From NCBI RefSeq assembly GCF_004366035.1, contig NZ_SOEE01000003.1, forward strand, positions 186,001-250,000: DNA of 64,000 bases. The letters are read 5' to 3'. Under the pieces are notes generated by a model. It did not search any database. It was not told the DNA's origin and was given only the letters and a program-made list of their open reading frames with translations. Position numbers and translations under genes: made by a program. This document shows positions 60,712 to 64,000 of the stretch, one piece after another (the first letter of the stretch is position 1; the number at the start of each line of letters is the position of its first letter). The DNA comes from Cytobacillus oceanisediminis. GTDB lineage: Bacteria > Bacillota > Bacilli > Bacillales > Cytobacillaceae.

Positions 60712-60730
60712 AGAACAAGTGTTCTATAAT
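60712..60730 (+). promoter_or_regulatory. LexA (SOS) box with -10 element before yolD-like gene
   Basis: AGAACAAGTGTTCT (60712-60725), fitting the Bacillus LexA consensus GAAC-N4-GTTC, overlaps TATAAT (60725-60730) directly upstream of the YolD gene. LexA bound here would block the promoter until DNA damage. Confidence 0.75.
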
Positions 60731-60750
60731 ATAGGGTGGAGGGATTTGCT

Positions 60751-61089
60751 ATGCCGCTAAAAGACAGAGGGAAAATAAAATGGCAGCCAGCCCACTTCAT
60801 GCCGGAACACCGGGCGATGCTAAGAAAATTGGAAACTGAACAAATGGCTCAAAACAAGCCGCTTATTGATGAATATGAATTGGAGGATTATGAAAATAAA
60901 ATTCACTATGCAATGGAATATGCCTTCTTTCTAAAAGTAAAAGTCTGGCGGGGAGGATTTTTCCACGAATACACAGGGAGGGTAAACAGGCTGGATGGCA
61001 TCAGCAGAAAAATTTATCTGGAATTGGAAGATGGGTTTCTTGAGAAGGTCATGTTTGATGAAATCGCTTCGGTTGAAGTGAAAGAATAG
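60751..61089 (+). CDS. YolD-like family protein
   Basis: 112 residues from the ATG at 60751, preceded by GGAGGG; a TTG five codons earlier overlaps that site. YolD features: KDRGKIKWQPAHFMPEHRAM (about 4-23), ALLDEYE-type motif here LIDEYELEDYENKI, and a C-terminal SH3-like beta sheet (VWRGGFFHEYTGRVNRLDGI, VMFDEIASVEVKE). In B. subtilis YolD-like proteins accompany the Y-family polymerases of the SOS response; here no polymerase gene adjoins, so it is an orphan with its own LexA box. Confidence 0.9.
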   Translation: MPLKDRGKIKWQPAHFMPEHRAMLRKLETEQMAQNKPLIDEYELEDYENKIHYAMEYAFFLKVKVWRGGFFHEYTGRVNRLDGISRKIYLELEDGFLEKVMFDEIASVEVKE

Positions 61090-61194
61090 TGCATCGAGAC
61101 ATAATTCAATTTTGCAGAAAAGTTAATGCTTTGCCATACCCATTATTTGCAATTTTTAGATATAATAGAAAGAAAGCTGTAATCGGAGGTACAT

Positions 61195-61686
61195 ATGAGC
61201 ACGGATTTAGAAAAAGCGATTGTGCTTCGCAATCTCGGAAAATACAAAGATTCCAGCCTTCTGCTTGTAAAATTGGCTGAAGAGTATCCTGTAAACCCAG
61301 TCATTCACTATCAGTGCGCTTGGAGTTTTGACGTTCTAGGGGAGGAATCAAAAGCGGTTTCTCATTATGAAAAAGCGATCGAGCTTGGGCTGCCTGAATC
61401 TGACCTGCCAGGTGCCATTTTGGGTCTTGGGAGCACATACCGGACACTTGGTGAATATGAAAAGTCAAAGATGGTGTTCGAGAAAGGAATCTCCCAGTTT
61501 CCGGCTAATCGTGCAATCCAGGTGTTCTATTCCATGACACTCCATAATTTAGGCAAGCACAGCGAGGCAATGGAAATGCTCCTAAGGTGTGTGGCCGAAA
61601 CTTCTGATGACCCGGAAGTTATGCAATATAAAAAAGCAATTACCTTTTATGCAGACAAACTTGATGAAATATTTGATAAGGATTAG
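61195..61686 (+). CDS. Tetratricopeptide-repeat protein
   Basis: 163 residues with TPR helices: ALVRNLGKYKDSSLLLVKLA-type first repeat (VLRNLGKYKDSSLLLVKLAE), HYQCAWSFDVLGEESKAVSH, AILGLGSTYRTLGEYEKSKM and FYSMTLHNLGKHSEAMEMLL. About three to four repeats forming a protein-binding superhelix. Role unknown; likely protein-protein interaction. Ribosome site CGGAGGTACAT. It follows the yolD gene by 105 bases. Its C-terminus (DKLDEIFDKD) is acidic. Confidence 0.85.
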   Translation: MSTDLEKAIVLRNLGKYKDSSLLLVKLAEEYPVNPVIHYQCAWSFDVLGEESKAVSHYEKAIELGLPESDLPGAILGLGSTYRTLGEYEKSKMVFEKGISQFPANRAIQVFYSMTLHNLGKHSEAMEMLLRCVAETSDDPEVMQYKKAITFYADKLDEIFDKD

Positions 61687-61752
61687 AAAAAGGATATCTC
61701 AAAATACATGATATGCCTGCCCAGCATCTTTTAGTTATAAGCGGTAATTTTA

Positions 61753-62044
61753 ATGAATGCATGGTTAATTGAAATAATAGATGATCTTAAATGGTCAAAC
61801 GGCGGCCATATCCTTTATCAATTCATTAATGCAGTCTCTTATATATCTGCATGTGCCAAAAGCGGAGGACAAGTTTTATTTTGGAAGATGATCGTAATTT
61901 CCTCCAGTTTGATAAGGGGAGGAATATGACCTGATTTCCTGTGTGCTTATGATAACAACAGTACTCTTGGAATTAAAGAATACTTTAATGCGCTGCCATG
62001 ATGTGCTTATTACAGATAAAAAATATAAATTTTTGCAAAACTAA
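61753..62044 (+). pseudogene. Possible decayed gene, 290 bases
   Basis: Protein-like open stretches occur in three frames in succession: MNAWLIEIIDDLKWSNGGHI, LYQFINAVSYISACAKSGGQ (from 61753), FILEDDRNFLQFDKGRN in the next frame, and EEYDLISCVLMITTVLLELK, NTLMRCHDVLITDKKYKFLQ N ending TAA 62044 in the third. They join into about 95 residues if two one-base shifts are assumed. No ribosome site of note. Could be chance; the 384-base gap otherwise holds nothing recognisable. Confidence 0.25.
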
Positions 62045-62070
62045 AGTGTTTGCTATTTTAGGAGAAGCCG

Positions 62071-62829
62071 ATGGAAAAAATCACTTTTAATACTATCCAT
62101 AAACCGGGACACACAATACTGGAAAATGACCTTTTTATTCACAATCATAACCCTGACATGCTCCTTCAGTATGACAGCAGCTTTATTGCTTTTAAAAGAA
62201 TGCCTTCTGTTCAGGAGTTTGAGAAGGCTCATCAATATTTAAGAAATTTTCATCAATATTATGGCCAAAAGCATGTAAGATTTTATTTTCCTGATGACGA
62301 GGAGCTTTCCGGAGAACTTTTGGCCATCCTTGAGAAGGATGATGATTATACGGTTGGTTATTTAGAGTTATTTGCGATTCATCCAGCTGATTTTCCTGAT
62401 GTTCAGGAAAAGGAAGAAATTATAGTAGAATATGTTACGGATGAAACCTGGAATGATTATTTGGAATTTCAGCATGAGCAGGATTCGGTTTACGGGATTA
62501 ATTATGCCGAGAAAAAGAAAGATCAGCATTTAAGGAATTATAATGATGAAAGGATTATGCAGTTCATTGCATTTTATAAAGGGAAAGCTGCCGGGTCGGT
62601 AGATGTTATTATAAAGGAATACACAGCTGAAATTGATGGATTGATGGTCCATGAGGATTTTCAGAAAAAGGGCATCGGCAGGAGCCTGCAGAAAGCGGTG
62701 ATGGATCAGTTTAAGGATAAAACCATCATCCTTGTTGCAGATGGAGATGATACTCCAAAGGAAATGTACCGCAGGCAAAATTATCAGTATCTTGGAAAGC
62801 AATATAACCTTTTAAAAATATACGAATGA
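62071..62829 (+). CDS. GNAT N-acetyltransferase with N-terminal extension
   Basis: 252 residues; the C-terminal half is a GNAT domain: FIAFYKGKAAGSVDVIIKEY, AEIDGLMVHEDFQKKGIGRS LQKAVMDQF (acetyl-CoA loop KKGIGRSL, about 200-207), and DTPKEMYRRQNYQYLGKQYN. The N-terminal 130 residues (HYLRNFHQYYGQKHVRFYFP-type, with RFYFPDDEELSGELLAILEK) resemble a second, degenerate GNAT fold seen in YobR-like proteins. ATG behind TTAGGAGAAGCCG. Terminator follows. Substrate unknown. Confidence 0.85.
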   Translation: MEKITFNTIHKPGHTILENDLFIHNHNPDMLLQYDSSFIAFKRMPSVQEFEKAHQYLRNFHQYYGQKHVRFYFPDDEELSGELLAILEKDDDYTVGYLELFAIHPADFPDVQEKEEIIVEYVTDETWNDYLEFQHEQDSVYGINYAEKKKDQHLRNYNDERIMQFIAFYKGKAAGSVDVIIKEYTAEIDGLMVHEDFQKKGIGRSLQKAVMDQFKDKTIILVADGDDTPKEMYRRQNYQYLGKQYNLLKIYE

Positions 62830-62836
62830 AGAGAAG

Positions 62837-62863
62837 CCTGGTTCTAGAGAGCCAGGTCTTTTT
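62837..62863 (+). terminator. Terminator of GNAT gene 62071
   Basis: CCTGGTTCT (62837-62845) and AGAGCCAGG (62848-62856), one wobble pair, two-base loop region, then TCTTTTT. Confidence 0.88.
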
Positions 62864-62977
62864 GTTTGAATAGAACACTGTTTCGTTGATAGAGTGCATC
62901 TTAATTAATTTCATAGTCCAAAACCGGGATGTTGTCGAAAAGTCTCGGAAAAAAATGAATAATACATTATTCTTAAC

Positions 62978-62995
62978 GTAACAGTGTTATGTTAC
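62978..62995 (+). promoter_or_regulatory. Palindromic site before the YhbD-like gene
   Basis: GTAACA-GTGTTA-TGTTAC (62978-62995), a perfect 6-bp inverted repeat with six-base centre, 30 bases before the TTG start. It is a candidate operator, possibly for the MerR-like YhbD protein itself. Confidence 0.5.
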
Positions 62996-63024
62996 AATGA
63001 TACCATCAGAAAGGGGTCCTGGAA

Positions 63025-63648
63025 TTGAGCGATGAATTAATCTCAAAAAAAGAAGTCCTTGATTTAACGGGTATTTCTTATGGGCAGCTTTATCGGTGGA
63101 AAAGGAAAAGCCTGATACCGGAGGATTGGTTTGTCAGAAAATCAACTTTTACAGGGCAGGAGACATTTTTCCCAAAAGAGAAAATTCTTGAGCGGGTCGA
63201 TAAAATACAAAAGATGAAGGATAGCCTATCGCTGGATGAGCTGGCAGATTTGTTTTCCTTGAATTCTTCAAATCTGAAGCTGACAAAGGAAAGCCTGATT
63301 ACAAAAGGAATAGCTTCTGAACCAGTTATGAATATCTTTTTCGAGACACAGGGGGAATTTAACGAATTTAATTACCATGAGACTTTGAAGCTCTATATCC
63401 TTTCCATCCTGCTTGAATCGGGAAATATCCATATCGAGGAAGGGAAAATGCTCCTGCAGTTATTGAACGATCATCAAAGCATCCTGCAGCAGCCAAAAGC
63501 TGTTATCTGCTTTATTCGCAAACTTGGAATGTCCAGCTGCCTGATTTCGATTAATGGAGAACAGGTCCTGCTTGAAAAAGGAACAAAAGTGGCTGCCACT
63601 TTATCGATAGAGCATTGTACAGAGGAATTAAAATCCAAATTGGTATAG
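63025..63648 (+). CDS. YhbD family (DUF4004), MerR-like helix-turn-helix protein
   Basis: 207 residues from a TTG at 63025 (AAAGGGG upstream). N-terminal winged-helix segment: LISKKEVLDLTGISYGQLYR WKRKSLIPEDWFVRKSTF (about 5-42), typical of DUF4004/YhbD, with FTGQETFFPKEKILERVDKI following. The C-terminal part is a mixed domain of unknown fold. B. subtilis yhbD lies before bactofilin genes yhbEF, as here. A regulator or adaptor for bactofilin assembly is plausible but unproven. Confidence 0.88.
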   Translation: MSDELISKKEVLDLTGISYGQLYRWKRKSLIPEDWFVRKSTFTGQETFFPKEKILERVDKIQKMKDSLSLDELADLFSLNSSNLKLTKESLITKGIASEPVMNIFFETQGEFNEFNYHETLKLYILSILLESGNIHIEEGKMLLQLLNDHQSILQQPKAVICFIRKLGMSSCLISINGEQVLLEKGTKVAATLSIEHCTEELKSKLV

Positions 63649-63661
63649 GGGGAATTTTGCT

Positions 63662-64000
63662 GTGAATATGAAAACACTAGGGAACTTAATAATTAATGGG
63701 GTTGGATCGTCTAATGGAGGTTCATTTGAAAAGGTTGAATTAAATGGGAAGGGAACGGTAAACAGTGATATTGAATGCGAGAGATTCCATTGCAACGGTA
63801 CGGGCACTATCCATGGAAACGTAAAAACTGAAAAGGGAAAGATTAGTGGTGCAGCAAAGATCCATGGAGCTGTTAAAGCTGAATCCCTTGTTATCAATGG
63901 CTCTGCCGTTATTTCTGAAGCTGTCAGCTGTCAAAAGCTTGAGGTCGCTGGAAGAACTTCTATCGGAAGCTCTGTAAAATGCGATGTAATTGCTGTGAAT
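63662..64000 (+). CDS. Bactofilin-family (polymer-forming) cytoskeletal protein, N-terminal part
   Basis: 113 codons to the window edge, still open. GTG at 63662 with AGGGGG upstream, giving MNMKTLGNLIINGVGSSNGG. The body repeats the bactofilin beta-helix pattern (GKGTVNSDIECERFHCNGTG, TIHGNVKTEKGKISGAAKIH, GAVKAESLVINGSAVISEAV), with small Gly/Ser/Asn turns about every ten residues. The B. subtilis relative YhbE forms polymers needed for swimming and flagellar assembly. Second gene after the yhbD-like gene by 14 bases. The C-terminus is outside the window. Confidence 0.88.
   Translation, partial: MNMKTLGNLIINGVGSSNGGSFEKVELNGKGTVNSDIECERFHCNGTGTIHGNVKTEKGKISGAAKIHGAVKAESLVINGSAVISEAVSCQKLEVAGRTSIGSSVKCDVIAVN

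Noticed and set aside
1-64000. Prophage, insertion sequence, tRNA or rRNA genes
   Set aside because: No integrase, transposase, phage structural genes or recognisable tRNA/rRNA sequences were found on reading either strand.

Overview
The window reads as chromosomal DNA from a low-GC Gram-positive spore-former of the family Bacillaceae. The signs are strong GGAGG-type ribosome sites, frequent TTG and GTG starts, intrinsic terminators after most transcription units, and many proteins recalling Bacillus subtilis ones: CysL/CysJ/CysI, KtrA/KtrB behind a cyclic-di-AMP riboswitch, TrhO, Amj, a YhdP/MpfA-like protein beside a MerR gene, and YhbD plus a bactofilin. A Cytobacillus- or Mesobacillus-like organism is my inference; no rRNA or tRNA gene is present to settle it. 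I see no prophage, insertion sequence, CRISPR array or origin.

Layout. 0-7 kb: tail of an aromatic-acid-exporter-type gene, a YbaK/EbsC deacylase, an M20 peptidase, and the sulfite reductase locus (cysL divergent from cysJI). 7-24 kb: a NERD protein, a class V aminotransferase, then many small enzymes (GNAT, methyltransferase, Nudix, phosphatase, DUF2332), trhO, a LysE exporter, a UDG-like protein, and a 1072-residue SNF2 helicase with a small helix-hairpin-helix partner. 24-35 kb: a TraB protein, an ABC exporter, a nucleotidyltransferase, a Cys-cluster pentapeptide protein, a stand-alone second DNA-polymerase clamp (DnaN paralogue), and a response regulator/histidine kinase/ECF sigma operon. 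35-48 kb is the most accessory part: gene remnants, an 18-copy 52-bp tandem array (39.4-40.4 kb), amj, a DedA protein, an MpfA-like protein beside a frameshifted MerR gene, and a DAACS symporter behind a cyclic-di-AMP riboswitch. 48-64 kb: a serine hydrolase, a secreted nuclease, ktrAB with a second cyclic-di-AMP riboswitch, a prolyl-4-hydroxylase-like enzyme, the cadCA cadmium operon, a large FUSC protein, an SOS-box yolD gene, and yhbD plus a bactofilin running off the end.

The genes form independent housekeeping and stress units rather than one pathway. Linked groups are cysL-cysJI (sulfite to sulfide), cadCA (metal sensing and efflux), the response regulator/kinase/sigma operon, the two cyclic-di-AMP-controlled transport units (K+ and probably glutamate or dicarboxylate), and the DNA-related set (SNF2 plus HhH, second clamp, YolD, nuclease). 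The observations most worth checking are an in-frame UGA exactly at the first Cys codon of the CadA metal-binding motif, the 52-bp arrays, the riboswitch in front of the symporter, the extra sliding clamp, and a hairpin between the Shine-Dalgarno and start codon of the MpfA-like gene. Several broken genes may be real decay or consensus errors; the sequence alone cannot decide.
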